Positions 18,492-27,320 of a DNA stretch of 64,000 bases are shown in pieces. Every line of letters begins with the position of its first letter. Position 1 is the first letter of the stretch. The stretch is from Bacteroidota bacterium. GTDB taxonomy: Bacteria; Bacteroidota; Bacteroidia; Bacteroidales; JAAUTT01. A program made the position numbers and the translations under genes. Location of the stretch: positions 267,762 through 331,761 of the forward strand of contig JAUZOO010000001.1 of the NCBI GenBank assembly GCA_030706405.1, read 5' to 3'. Below the pieces are notes generated by a model. The model was not told the DNA's origin and searched no databases. It saw nothing but the letters and a program-made list of their open reading frames with translations.

Positions 18492-19220
18492 ATGCGGTTT
18501 ATTTGCCTGATATTACTTTCCTTTTTCCCCATTATGGGTTTTGCCCAACAAACCATCACATTTCCTTCATCCGACGGTCTTTCCGTTACGGCCAGTCTTT
18601 ACGTTCAAGACAAAAGCTTTCCGTTTATCATCCTGTTTCATCAGGCCAATTACAGCAGAGGAGAATACATTGAAACTGCTCCGCGGCTGATGAAGCTTGG
18701 CTATAACTGTCTGGCTGTGGATTTACGTTCGGGCAAAGAAGTTAATTTTATCCAGAACGAAACCGCCACAAAGGCACGCGAAAAAAACATGGCTACCGGC
18801 TATCTCGATGCGGAAAAAGACATGCTTGCTGCCATCGAATACCTTAAACAATCAAATAAAAAAGGGAAATTTATCCTTTTCGGAAGTTCATATTCCGCTT
18901 CGCTGGCACTGAAAATTGCAAAAAACAATCCTTCGGTATCTGCCGTAGTTGCTTTTAGCCCTGGCGAATATTTTCAACCTCAGTTCTTCGTTAAAAAACA
19001 AATAGCAAACCTTGATAAACCCCTGTTTATCGCCTGTACTTCCAACGAATACCCATTTGTTAAAGAAATGCTTTCCGATGTTTCCGATAACCTGATAACC
19101 TGGTGGACGCCATCCAAAGGTGCAGGAACACACGGTTCCAGTGCACTCTGGCAAAGCAATGCCGGAAACGGTGAATGCTGGCTATCGTTATTGATGTTCT
19201 TCAAAAATTTAAAGAAATAA
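18492..19220 (+). CDS. Exported alpha/beta hydrolase
   Basis: 242 residues with a signal peptide (residues 1-19, ending GFAQ). It has an alpha/beta-hydrolase fold: FIILFHQAN (oxyanion strand), LAVDLRSG, then FGSSYSASLAL with the nucleophile elbow G-S-S-Y-S, which departs from GxSxG at the last position. GAGTHGSSALW supplies the likely catalytic His near the C-terminus. It resembles the dienelactone-hydrolase-like family. Its start is 19 bases after the atpC stop, so it may be read through from the atp genes without functional relation. Confidence 0.75.
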   Translation: MRFICLILLSFFPIMGFAQQTITFPSSDGLSVTASLYVQDKSFPFIILFHQANYSRGEYIETAPRLMKLGYNCLAVDLRSGKEVNFIQNETATKAREKNMATGYLDAEKDMLAAIEYLKQSNKKGKFILFGSSYSASLALKIAKNNPSVSAVVAFSPGEYFQPQFFVKKQIANLDKPLFIACTSNEYPFVKEMLSDVSDNLITWWTPSKGAGTHGSSALWQSNAGNGECWLSLLMFFKNLKK

Positions 19221-19274
19221 CCCCAACTACCGGTTATTCCTTACTTTTGCACAAACCGTTTAAATCCTTTTGTC

Positions 19275-20261
19275 TTGGTCAAATTTCTCATTATCCGTTT
19301 TAGCTCCATTGGCGATATTGTCCTTACCACGCCTGTTGTCCGTTGCCTGAAAAACCAGGTTGAAGGAGCCGAAATTCATTATCTTACCAAAAAAGCTTTT
19401 GCCCCGGTACTTGCACACAACCCTTACATCGACAAACTTCATCTGCTGGAAGAGTCGCTTTCGAAAACCATCGACGAATTAAAACAGGAGGAATTTGACT
19501 ACATCATCGACCTGCACCATAATCTGCGGACAACCATCGTAAAAAATAAACTGAGGTTGCTATCGTTTTCATTTCGAAAGCTGAATTTTGAAAAATGGCT
19601 TATGGTTCATTTAAAAATTAATCGTTTGCCTGACATCCATATCGTGGACCGTTACCTTGAAACAACCCGGTTATTCGAAATCAACAACGATTATGAAGGT
19701 CTCGACTATTTTATTGCTCCATCAGACGAAGTTGATTTAAAGGATTTGCCCCAAACCCACCAAAATGGTTATATAGGGTTTGTTATTGGAGCTAAGCACA
19801 ACACGAAGAAATTACCACACGAAAAGATTACCAACATTGTACGGAAGCTTGATTTGCCCGTCATTCTTTTAGGAGGCAAAGATGATAAAGCCGAAGCCGA
19901 TATGATTGAAGCCGAATGTGGAAAGCTTTGTTATAACGCCTGCGGGAAATACAACCTGGGGCAATCGGCCTCACTGGTAAAACAAGCCAAAGTCATCATT
20001 ACGCACGACACCGGCCTGATGCACATTGCAGCTGCTTTTAAACAAAAAATTATCTCCGTTTGGGGTAACACCATTCCTGAGTTCGGGATGTTTCCCTACC
20101 AACCGCACCCCGATTCAAAAATTATCGAAACAAAAGGCTTAAAATGCCGTCCCTGCTCAAAGATAGGATACCAATCGTGTCCCAAGAAGCATTTTAAGTG
20201 CATGAACTGCATTGACGATGCTTACATTGCAACACTGGCTACACGATTGTTTATTGTATAA
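19275..20261 (+). CDS. Glycosyltransferase family 9 (heptosyltransferase-like)
   Basis: 328 residues. The start codon is TTG at 19275 (reading MVKFLIIRFSSIGDIVLTT); no ATG precedes the conserved RFSSIGDIVLTTP motif, which must be included. The C-terminal domain has GFVIGAKHNTKKLP, LLGGKDDKAEA and ITHDTGLMHIAAAFKQ, the sugar-nucleotide site of GT9 enzymes such as WaaF/WaaC. These add heptose or related sugars to the LPS core. A downstream cluster at 20338-24530 also concerns glycans but runs on the other strand. Confidence 0.88.
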   Translation: MVKFLIIRFSSIGDIVLTTPVVRCLKNQVEGAEIHYLTKKAFAPVLAHNPYIDKLHLLEESLSKTIDELKQEEFDYIIDLHHNLRTTIVKNKLRLLSFSFRKLNFEKWLMVHLKINRLPDIHIVDRYLETTRLFEINNDYEGLDYFIAPSDEVDLKDLPQTHQNGYIGFVIGAKHNTKKLPHEKITNIVRKLDLPVILLGGKDDKAEADMIEAECGKLCYNACGKYNLGQSASLVKQAKVIITHDTGLMHIAAAFKQKIISVWGNTIPEFGMFPYQPHPDSKIIETKGLKCRPCSKIGYQSCPKKHFKCMNCIDDAYIATLATRLFIV

Positions 20262-20267
20262 ATACAA

Positions 20268-20303
20268 GAAAACGCTCAACTAAATACTTAATTGGGCGTT
20301 TTC
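20268..20303. terminator. Bidirectional terminator hairpin
   Basis: GAAAACGCTCAA (20268-20279) pairs with TTGGGCGTTTTC (20292-20303) with one mismatch, between the ends of the GT9 gene (plus) and the methyltransferase-GT2 gene (minus). A and T runs form part of the arms. Confidence 0.6.
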
Positions 20304-20337
20304 CTAAAGCTTCAGTCTGGGGAATTTAGATAACTTC

Positions 20338-21759
20338 CTACCAAAATTTTATCTTTCCAATGGCATACAGCCACATCCTAAGAAGGATAAGTCCATGTTT
20401 GAAACGCGAAATATTCGTATCACCATAAGTGCGTTCCTGATAACGTATGGGTAAATCGATAATTTTCAGATTCAGCTTATAAGCTCCAAAAAGCAAGTCG
20501 AAATCGCCGAACGGATCAAAATCACCAAAAAATTTACGGTTCGATTTTAAACGGACATAATCGTCGCGGAAAATAACCTTGGTGCCGCAAAGCGTATCCT
20601 TTACAGGCTGTTCAAAAACCCACGAAAAGGCCATACTAAAAAATTTGTTCCCCAGAATATTCAGAAAACGCATGGCATTTTTCTCCATGGGATACACCAG
20701 CCGCGACCCGTTGATAAATTCGCCTTTACCGGTAGCTATGGCTTCGTAGAACTTTGGAATATCTTCGGGCGGTACGGTCAGGTCGGCATCAAGAATCATG
20801 AGAATATCGCCCGTAGCCATTTCGTAGCCTTTACGTACGGCATCGGCCTTGCCTTTCCCATCCTGACGGGCAATTTTAATATCGTGTTTATCCTTGTATT
20901 TTTCCTGTATCTCCTGAATTTTATCCCAAGTATCGTCGGTAGAATTTCCTTCTACAAAAATAATCTCAACATGCTTTCCAAAATCGGGCAGACGAAGTAC
21001 TGCATTTTCGATATTTCCACTTTCGTTACGGGCAGGAATTACCACGGAGGTAGAATATACAGGCCGTTCCTTAAAGATACGGATGTCGGGCCTGGCAAAA
21101 ATAAACTGGTTTAATGCCAACGAACTAAAACCTGGAACTTTGGATAAGAACCGGTTAAACAAATACGAAATACCGGGGATGTTAAATGGTATCAACATAT
21201 TCCGGTTATGCCGGTAAACATCATAATCGGACAGTTTAAGAATATTAATGATATCACTGCGGGTAAGCCAGTTCTGATTTGGTGATTTCTTTTTTAAACC
21301 AAGAGATTCTGCCAATTTGATGAGCGGTTCCCATAGATAGTTGTAATATGTAACAATGATACGCGTGCGAGGATGACATAGCTTTTGTATCTCGCAGAGG
21401 CACTTTTCGATGTCGGTAAGCCAGCCTACAAGGTTTGAAAGGATAATTACGTCGAACTTCCCGGTAAGGGTAATTTCTTCGGCATCCATCACCTCAAAGC
21501 GAAGGTCGGGAAACTGTTTCCGGGCTTCATCAATCATCTTCGGACTGATGTCGATTCCGACTTTACGACCACCTTTTACATTGGCCAAAAGTTCGCCGGT
21601 TCCGCACCCAATCTCCAGTACAGAATAATCGTCGTGCAAAAAATAATCGCAATAGCGTGTCAGCGAGTTCCAGTAATAGGCTTTTGATTTCCGATAAGCA
21701 ACCCGTTGAGGGGCTATAGAATCGAAATATTGTTGAATTTTTTGAGACCTGGCATCCAT
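20338..21759 (-). CDS. Fused SAM methyltransferase and family 2 glycosyltransferase
   Basis: 473 residues from the ATG at 21759 (MDARSQKIQQYFDSIAP), 7 bases after the stop of the previous gene; an open start 15 codons earlier would overlap that gene. Residues 1-230 are a class I methyltransferase (VLEIGCGTGELLANV, then VMDAEEI). From about 235 there is a GT2 domain of the dolichyl/polyprenyl-phosphate sugar synthase type: SVVIPARNESGNIENAV, GDILMILDADLTVP with the DxD, and GDTNISRFKHG near the end. There are no clear transmembrane helices after the GT domain. The fusion suggests one protein both modifies and transfers a sugar to a lipid carrier, feeding the membrane glycosyltransferase upstream. 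Confidence 0.85.
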   Translation of the reverse strand: MDARSQKIQQYFDSIAPQRVAYRKSKAYYWNSLTRYCDYFLHDDYSVLEIGCGTGELLANVKGGRKVGIDISPKMIDEARKQFPDLRFEVMDAEEITLTGKFDVIILSNLVGWLTDIEKCLCEIQKLCHPRTRIIVTYYNYLWEPLIKLAESLGLKKKSPNQNWLTRSDIINILKLSDYDVYRHNRNMLIPFNIPGISYLFNRFLSKVPGFSSLALNQFIFARPDIRIFKERPVYSTSVVIPARNESGNIENAVLRLPDFGKHVEIIFVEGNSTDDTWDKIQEIQEKYKDKHDIKIARQDGKGKADAVRKGYEMATGDILMILDADLTVPPEDIPKFYEAIATGKGEFINGSRLVYPMEKNAMRFLNILGNKFFSMAFSWVFEQPVKDTLCGTKVIFRDDYVRLKSNRKFFGDFDPFGDFDLLFGAYKLNLKIIDLPIRYQERTYGDTNISRFKHGLILLRMWLYAIGKIKFW

Positions 21760-21766
21760 TATTAAT

Positions 21767-22534
21767 CTAATCTTTGATAATAATAATTGTTTGAAACATA
21801 GCAATCCACCGGTTTAAGGGTGACAAAACAAACTCTGCGAACCGTACCACAGGGAACATCCATCCGGGCAACAACGATTTCAGCGTTAACCCTCCGGAAA
21901 TAAGATAAGCAAAAGGGGTATGCAGACAGATTTTTTCTTTCTGTAAATTGGGGAAAAGTTTGATAAACCGGCTATAATCACGCGAAAAGATAATCCAGGG
22001 CAAAGCCCCATTAGCCCCCGATAACGGACCGGTAGTTGGAAAGGTCCAATCGATGGCAGCCGGGTCAAAATTCTCATGATGGAATTTTTTAAAGATGAAC
22101 CTCGAAAAAGCTGTATTGGCAGGCTCTATCATAAAAATCTTTCCGCCTTTTTTCAGGGTGCGGGTAGCTTCCTTAAAAAAAAGTTCGCTGTCGGGGATAT
22201 GATGCAACACGTCAATCATAAAAATAGCGCTGAGCGAGTCGTCTTCAAAAGGCATCGCTTCGGCCGAAAATGTCATGTCGCAATGCGGAAACTCCAAAAT
22301 ATCGGAAGTAATAACCCGGTTATCGAGTGTTTTCAGAAAACCTCCCCCCGACCCTATCTCCACAATCTTCCCTTGCGGAAGTCCCGAAAGAGTATTGAGA
22401 AATGATTGATACCACGAGACATAAATATTCTTCAAAAATCGCTTTCGAAGGATTATTTCGCGATGTTGCAGCGTGGTTCCCGGAGCATCGAGGTTACTGT
22501 CCTTCTTCTCCTTTAAAAATGATAATAAACTCAC
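21767..22534 (-). CDS. SAM-dependent methyltransferase
   Basis: 255 residues, GTG start (reading MSLLSFLKEKKDS). The class I Rossmann motif KIVEIGSGGGFLKTL, then MIDVLHHIPDSELFFKEATR and GGKIFMIEPAN, place it with methyltransferase type 11 proteins. It starts 7 bases after the ArnT-like gene ends, and the fused methyltransferase-GT2 starts 7 bases after its own end, so all three are one operon. The target is probably a glycan or its lipid carrier, by context only. Confidence 0.82.
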   Translation of the reverse strand: MSLLSFLKEKKDSNLDAPGTTLQHREIILRKRFLKNIYVSWYQSFLNTLSGLPQGKIVEIGSGGGFLKTLDNRVITSDILEFPHCDMTFSAEAMPFEDDSLSAIFMIDVLHHIPDSELFFKEATRTLKKGGKIFMIEPANTAFSRFIFKKFHHENFDPAAIDWTFPTTGPLSGANGALPWIIFSRDYSRFIKLFPNLQKEKICLHTPFAYLISGGLTLKSLLPGWMFPVVRFAEFVLSPLNRWIAMFQTIIIIKD

Positions 22535-22541
22535 CGATTTT

Positions 22542-24530
22542 TTATTTTAATTCCAAAAGCTGTGCTCCTTCGCTGTTGCCGATCGAATAAACAGGCTGAA
22601 ATATTTCCGGGTATTTCAACTGGATAAAATACACAAACCTGTGAAGCGTAGAAATAATATTACCGGTATTTTCGGCCGGATTTGCCCTCAAGCTTGCAAG
22701 CATTACATACTTAACGTTGTCTTTTTTCAATTTTTCGAGCAACATATCTGGTAAATAAACAGCATAATCATTCGTTATCGATGGCAAGGTCTTTAACCAG
22801 TTTTTAACGTTTACATCATAAAAATCACCGGTTTGCTTGATACGTTCCTCCCATCCGGCAAGCTCTGAAGCTTTAAACCGGTAAACACCAACAACATTTC
22901 CATCTACAGTCTGGTTATCGCCGAAGCTAAACGTACCGTTTATAAAACCAACGGTTTTTGCCCGAAAAGCAGGATCGGCAAACACCGGCGTTTGTAATAT
23001 CTTATCCATACGGATACCTACGTAAACCATCGAATCGGTCATGGTTTTCAGTAACGAATCGGAGGTTACAGATGGCACCTTGGTTATTCCATAAAACTTA
23101 CGGCCACCGTATATAAAGGAAATATCCGCTTTACGCACGGCGGTAAAGGAGCTCGCCGGTGTATTTTTAGCTGCCCATTGACTCATTAATATATAATTTT
23201 CCCAGTCGGGAGTTAAACCATAAAGTACATTGCCGCCCAGGTTATGAACCAAAATATCCTTTTGGGTTTTCGCATTTTTAGCCGTAACTCCAAACGAACC
23301 AAAAAACAGAATAATGGCCAATACCGGAAAAACAATCTGGTAAGCTCTCATTTTAGCCGATTTGGTGCTATAGTAAACAGCCCCGAAAACAAGCAAGAGC
23401 ATCAACGGAAAAACAATGATTATCATCCGCCATTGGTCCCACTGCGCCTGAAGCGCAATGAATGTAGTTGCGCACATGGCAACGGTATATAACCCAACAA
23501 ACAGCAATAACTTATTTTTACGGAAAGCCTGATAAAGAGCAAGACCCAAAATAACCCAAACAATAATGGTAAGAAAGGGGCTAACATCGAGCGCTTCGCT
23601 ACGAAACCCGAAGAACTTAAAAAAGTGTTTCGAAAAATAGAGGTTAGAGTTATCGATAAACCGCTGAATAAAGCCGGCAAAATCTTCTTTGCCTTTCGAT
23701 TGGTTATAAAAATCCTTATACATCAGTCCGGTACCTTGCGAGGAAAACTGAAGTCCCGAAGATCCCCACAAAATCCGCTTTAAAATTTCGAATGGAACAA
23801 AAAAGCTGAAAAAACCTCCCAGTGTATAAAGAATACTTTTCCACCGTTTTTCAAGCATAAAATACCCAACAACAACAGCAACCGCGGCATAAGCGATATT
23901 CTTGGTAAGGGTGAGCAAAAACAGAAACAACCCAAGCAGAAAATATTTCTTTATCGGAATTTCTCTATCGGAACCATCGATAAAATTAGTAGCAAAATAC
24001 CAGAAAAGCAGAGCCTGAAGCATCAGAAAAAAAGCTTCGCTATACGTCTGGCTCGCAAAATATAATAGAAAATAATTTACGCTCAACAATATAAACGATA
24101 CTCCCACGACGACTTGTGGTAATTTCCCGGAAAAGGTTTTGTAAAAGAAATACATCGAAATCATCATAAATAGAAACGACAACGATTTCAAAAGTATCAG
24201 CTTGATTCCCATTAAACTGATAAAAAGGCTTAACACCAAAGGATACAAAGCCCCTTGGTAACCCGGATACTTAAATTCGTGAACAAAATCGAAAGCCCTG
24301 AGGATATATGCCGAATCGTCGCCACCGGCCCCTACTTTAACATCAAAAAGAAACAACGAAAAAATAAACGTAAGCGCCATACCAACATAGAGAAAGGCAT
24401 TGGTATGTTTAATAAAAAAACCGTCGAGAACATCGAGCATATCCTCCTTCTTCGCCTGAAAAGTTTTTTTGCCGGTAACTGACTGTTTCGTTTGTTGCTT
24501 TGTTTTTTGATTATTAGATTTTATAGCCAT
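22542..24530 (-). CDS. Multi-spanning membrane glycosyltransferase, GT39/ArnT-like
   Basis: 662 residues. A basic Lys/Gln-rich N-terminus (about 1-40) is followed by about 10-11 transmembrane helices to residue 430, then a soluble C-terminal domain. The acidic motif GAGGDDSAYILRAFDFV after the first helix corresponds to the conserved aspartates in the first periplasmic loop of lipid-linked-sugar transferases. It transfers sugar from polyprenyl phosphate to a periplasmic acceptor in known relatives. It is the first gene of the operon with the two genes downstream, and the GT2 domain at 20338 could supply its donor lipid. Confidence 0.75.
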   Translation of the reverse strand: MAIKSNNQKTKQQTKQSVTGKKTFQAKKEDMLDVLDGFFIKHTNAFLYVGMALTFIFSLFLFDVKVGAGGDDSAYILRAFDFVHEFKYPGYQGALYPLVLSLFISLMGIKLILLKSLSFLFMMISMYFFYKTFSGKLPQVVVGVSFILLSVNYFLLYFASQTYSEAFFLMLQALLFWYFATNFIDGSDREIPIKKYFLLGLFLFLLTLTKNIAYAAVAVVVGYFMLEKRWKSILYTLGGFFSFFVPFEILKRILWGSSGLQFSSQGTGLMYKDFYNQSKGKEDFAGFIQRFIDNSNLYFSKHFFKFFGFRSEALDVSPFLTIIVWVILGLALYQAFRKNKLLLFVGLYTVAMCATTFIALQAQWDQWRMIIIVFPLMLLLVFGAVYYSTKSAKMRAYQIVFPVLAIILFFGSFGVTAKNAKTQKDILVHNLGGNVLYGLTPDWENYILMSQWAAKNTPASSFTAVRKADISFIYGGRKFYGITKVPSVTSDSLLKTMTDSMVYVGIRMDKILQTPVFADPAFRAKTVGFINGTFSFGDNQTVDGNVVGVYRFKASELAGWEERIKQTGDFYDVNVKNWLKTLPSITNDYAVYLPDMLLEKLKKDNVKYVMLASLRANPAENTGNIISTLHRFVYFIQLKYPEIFQPVYSIGNSEGAQLLELK

Positions 24531-24586
24531 CGGGGAACGTTTTTAGATAGTTGACGGACAAAGATAACCGTTTTGATAAACAAAAA

Positions 24587-24610
24587 AACCCGGAGTTTTA
24601 ATTCCGGGTT
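24587..24610 (-). terminator. Rho-independent terminator of the phosphofructokinase gene
   Basis: AACCCGGA (24587-24594) and TCCGGGTT (24603-24610) form the stem. On the minus strand the hairpin is followed by a run of T. Confidence 0.8.
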
Positions 24611-24660
24611 CTAAATTTCGGGTAAAAAACAATAGCTATATACAACTATAATCTTGCACC

Positions 24661-25878
24661 TTACCAGTTAAGTATTTTATAAAAATCAAATTCTTCGGGA
24701 TCTGGTACGTACTTCTTGGCTACGCGATAATCTTCCTTGGTAATAAAATGAAGATTATTATTATACACCATTTGTACTTTTTCCGATTCGATATTTACCA
24801 AACGAGGAATAATCTTTCCTTCCTCGTCCGACAAATCTTTAAGGAAAAGAGGAACGATATCGCCGGTACGACCGGTAGTAACAATACATCCGGTGATGCC
24901 CTGGCTGAATAGTTTATAAACCCCAAGTCCCAATGATGTTGCATACGACAAATCGTAAGCAATAGGGCGGCAGCAACGAAGCTCGTACCCCATTTCGTTC
25001 GGACGGCTCTTAACTTTGATACGAAGTGTTTTCAACTTTTGCTGAACCAGCATGTTGAAAATATGCGATTTGCTCACATTTCCAAGTTCCGGGTGACCGT
25101 GGTCGTCGTACGTAAAGTTGATGCCTGTATCGATGATTTCCTGATCGCTCATAAAGTGGAACACCCCTTCGGAGATGATTGCCACGCCATAGTCGAGCCC
25201 TAAAATCCTGCGTTTCACCATCGAGGAGATAACAAGGTTTGTAATTTTATCGAAGGTAATCTTCGTCTTGTTAAACATCTCAGGGATGATAATCATCGGG
25301 AAGTGACAGGCGGTACCGATACCAAAGGCGAGGTGACCGGCTTCGCGGCCCATTGCCGAAAGCACAAACCAGGTTCCGCTAGTGCGGGCATCTTCGTAAA
25401 TGGTGGTCGCAATCCGAACGCCTTCTTCTTTGGCCGAATTATAACCAAACGTAGGGAACCCCTCGGGCAATGGCAAGTCGTTATCGATTGTCTTTGGCAC
25501 GTGGATGTTAGCCACACTCAGGTTTTTGCCGGAAAGAAATTTGGTCAAACGGGTAGCTGTTGAGGCGGTATCGTCCCCTCCAATGGTCACCAACAGTTTA
25601 ACATTGTTCTTTTCAAAAAAATTAGTCTTAAACTCTTCGTCTTTGGGTTTATAGCGGCTCATTCGCAATACGGAGCCTCCGCGGCTATAAATATTGTCGG
25701 CATACTCAAAATCGAGGTATTCGTATTCGGGCTCTTCGGCAAAGAGACTCCGGTACCCACCGTGGATACCGATAACCGTATATCCGTAATTAGAAAAAAC
25801 TTTTGTTACCGAACTTACAACTGTGTTGATCCCTGGCGCCGGGCCCCCTGCACACAAAATAGCAATTGCGTCTTTCAT
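24661..25878 (-). CDS. 6-phosphofructokinase, probably pyrophosphate-dependent
   Basis: 405 residues, longer than the ~320-residue bacterial ATP-PFK. The phosphodonor loop reads TIGGDDTAS with G100, G101, D102 and D103. ATP-dependent enzymes have GGDG/S here; the second Asp blocks the alpha-phosphate of ATP in PPi-PFKs. The catalytic motif is PKTIDNDL (128-135) with Lys at the position that is Gly in ATP-PFK. Both substitutions are diagnostic in the family, so PPi is the likely phosphoryl donor. The reaction interconverts fructose 6-phosphate and fructose 1,6-bisphosphate. It is a single gene with its own terminator. Confidence 0.85.
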   Translation of the reverse strand: MKDAIAILCAGGPAPGINTVVSSVTKVFSNYGYTVIGIHGGYRSLFAEEPEYEYLDFEYADNIYSRGGSVLRMSRYKPKDEEFKTNFFEKNNVKLLVTIGGDDTASTATRLTKFLSGKNLSVANIHVPKTIDNDLPLPEGFPTFGYNSAKEEGVRIATTIYEDARTSGTWFVLSAMGREAGHLAFGIGTACHFPMIIIPEMFNKTKITFDKITNLVISSMVKRRILGLDYGVAIISEGVFHFMSDQEIIDTGINFTYDDHGHPELGNVSKSHIFNMLVQQKLKTLRIKVKSRPNEMGYELRCCRPIAYDLSYATSLGLGVYKLFSQGITGCIVTTGRTGDIVPLFLKDLSDEEGKIIPRLVNIESEKVQMVYNNNLHFITKEDYRVAKKYVPDPEEFDFYKILNW

Positions 25879-26043
25879 CTTGCTGTTACTTTAAGGAAGT
25901 TATTAGTACTAAATAAATGTTAATAAATCGTCTTTAAATGTAAATTTTTATTTCGATTTTCGATAGTAAATCATTGATTTTAATTGTTAAAAAATGTTCA
26001 AATTATCTTAAACTTTTGTGAGTTATCAGGGAAGGCCGAAACC

Positions 26044-26325
26044 ATAACCGGCAAAACCCAATACATTCCCCGATATGCCGGGCTTTATCCCTTTTGTGCC
26101 GGAAATATTCCCTTATCTGCCGAACTAATTCCCTTTTATGCGAAGTATTATACATTCTTGCCAAATACATATACTTCTTTGTCACACCCCTTCCCTATCC
26201 CGTCTTATTTATCCTCATCTTGTTAAAACCGATTCCCTTTTGTGCGAACGGTTTCCCCGATCTGCCAAACATATTCTCCAAAAGCCAAAAGGGACTCCCT
26301 TCTGTGCCGAAGGGTTTCCCCTGAA
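26044..26325. repeat. Second 21-bp-periodic degenerate array, about 13 units
   Basis: An ATTCCC-like anchor followed by TGCC/TGCG recurs. Anchors fall at 26047, 26068, 26089, 26110, 26131, 26152, 26173, 26194 and 26215, exactly 21 bases apart. The later units, at about 26235, 26256, 26276, 26297 and 26318, are 20-21 apart. A typical unit is ATTCCCTTATCTGCCGAACTA without its last base. The plus-strand frame 25984-26226 reads as heptads (YIPRYAG, LYPFCAG, NIPLSAE, LIPFYAK). The consensus differs from that of array 1 but the period is the same. Confidence 0.7.
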
Positions 26326-26333
26326 ATAAAAAC

Positions 26334-26349
26334 GGCCGTATAAACGGCC
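26334..26349 (-). terminator. Terminator of the helical-protein gene
   Basis: GGCCGT and ACGGCC arms around TATA are followed on the minus strand by a GTTTTTATTT run, 12 bases after the stop at 26362. Confidence 0.65.
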
Positions 26350-26361
26350 ATTCCTACTATC

Positions 26362-27120
26362 TTACTTTGTCGTATTGGTTTCGGCATTTGCCACCGGCGT
26401 ACCGGTTTTTACCGCAGCTTTGGAGGTGGATGCCCCCAGGTTGGCAATAACCTTGCTAAAGGTAAACTGTTCCTTCTTAACGGGCTGGTCACGATAATAA
26501 ACGGAAGCTTTTTTGCAAAGGCCCGAAATCTCGTCGTAAATGGCATTGAGGGCATCGGCAGCCTCGCGGGTAACTTCCTTCGAAGCCGATTTGTTGGTTT
26601 CCTGGGAAAGATTGGCCTGTTTAAAAGTATCGGCATATCCTGCAATACGCTCCAAAAGGGCCGGGTTGGTGCCTTTGGCAACTATTTCCTGCGTTAATTG
26701 CTCGGTAACGTTAGTTTTAAAGGTGAACAGCAGCTGGGTAAGGGCTTCCTGGTTGTTTTTTTGGACGTCGCGCAGATGTTTGGCAAAACCAAGAACTTTA
26801 AGAATCTCGTCGCGACGGGCAGGGTCTTTCTTAAAATCGTCGTCGAGCTGTGCCTTTAAAAAGGACAGATCCTTTTGAGCGGAGCCCTGAACAGCCGTAA
26901 GGGCAACGGTAGCCGAACGAAGGTCCTGCTTGGCATCGATGCCGAGGTACTTTTGGAGGGTAGTGTCAACACGGGTAACCAGGTCGTCGGCATACGAGGC
27001 AGTCCAGTCGGTGCGCACAACCGATAATTCGTCAATGTTTGCCTTAAACGAGTAGGCAATGGTTTGGGAAGCCATAAGCATTTCCACATCCTTGCAGCTG
27101 TAATTGCGAGTCTTTGTCAT
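26362..27120 (-). CDS. Helical protein of unknown function, family 2
   Basis: 252 residues, ATG start, no signal peptide or membrane helix. It is predicted to be almost entirely alpha-helical and acidic/polar, with a low-complexity Ala/Thr-rich tail (ASTSKAAVKTGTPVANAE). It opens MTKTRNYSCKDVEMLMASQT. The size, composition and flanking 21-bp-periodic DNA parallel the gene at 12088-12810. I know no function for it. Upstream, at 27218-27240, is an inverted repeat that could be an operator. Confidence 0.65.
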   Translation of the reverse strand: MTKTRNYSCKDVEMLMASQTIAYSFKANIDELSVVRTDWTASYADDLVTRVDTTLQKYLGIDAKQDLRSATVALTAVQGSAQKDLSFLKAQLDDDFKKDPARRDEILKVLGFAKHLRDVQKNNQEALTQLLFTFKTNVTEQLTQEIVAKGTNPALLERIAGYADTFKQANLSQETNKSASKEVTREAADALNAIYDEISGLCKKASVYYRDQPVKKEQFTFSKVIANLGASTSKAAVKTGTPVANAETNTTK

Positions 27121-27217
27121 GAGGTAGAATTTTTAGGTTATAAACTTTAGTAATTGAATTAACAATAGGGGAAAATACAAAAAAGAAGTGTTTGCCCGTC
27201 CATGCGGGAACGACTTT

Positions 27218-27240
27218 TTATCAACATGAGATGTTGATAA
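27218..27240. promoter_or_regulatory. Inverted repeat upstream of the helical-protein gene
   Basis: TTATCAACAT, a 3-base spacer GAG, then ATGTTGATAA: perfect 10-base arms about 98 bases before the start at 27120. It could be a dimeric regulator site. Confidence 0.4.
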
Positions 27241-27258
27241 CCTAACAATTAGAACGAA

Positions 27259-27285
27259 AGCCCCGACAGTTAAGATGCCGGGGCT
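27259..27285 (-). terminator. Terminator of the thioredoxin-family gene
   Basis: AGCCCCG (27259-27265) pairs with CGGGGCT (27279-27285). On the minus strand TTTCGTTCT follows. It lies 36 bases after the stop at 27321. Confidence 0.6.
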
Positions 27286-27320
27286 GCTTATATTTTAACG
27301 TTTAAAACCAGGATCAGGGT

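Larger units (their letters stand above)
25879..26361. other. Long intergenic region containing array 2
   Basis: The stretch from the phosphofructokinase start to the helical-protein stop holds AT-rich promoter-like DNA (25879-26040), a degenerate 21-bp-periodic array (26044-26325) and a terminator (26334-26349). No RNA gene was seen. A plus-strand frame from 25984 to 26226 is open but consists largely of the repeat. Confidence 0.55.

Noticed and set aside
25984-26226. An 80-residue protein gene on the plus strand
   Set aside because: Most of it is the 21-bp repeat, it has no clear ribosome-binding site, and the frame is broken in the later units. Kept only as a possible coding trace of the array.
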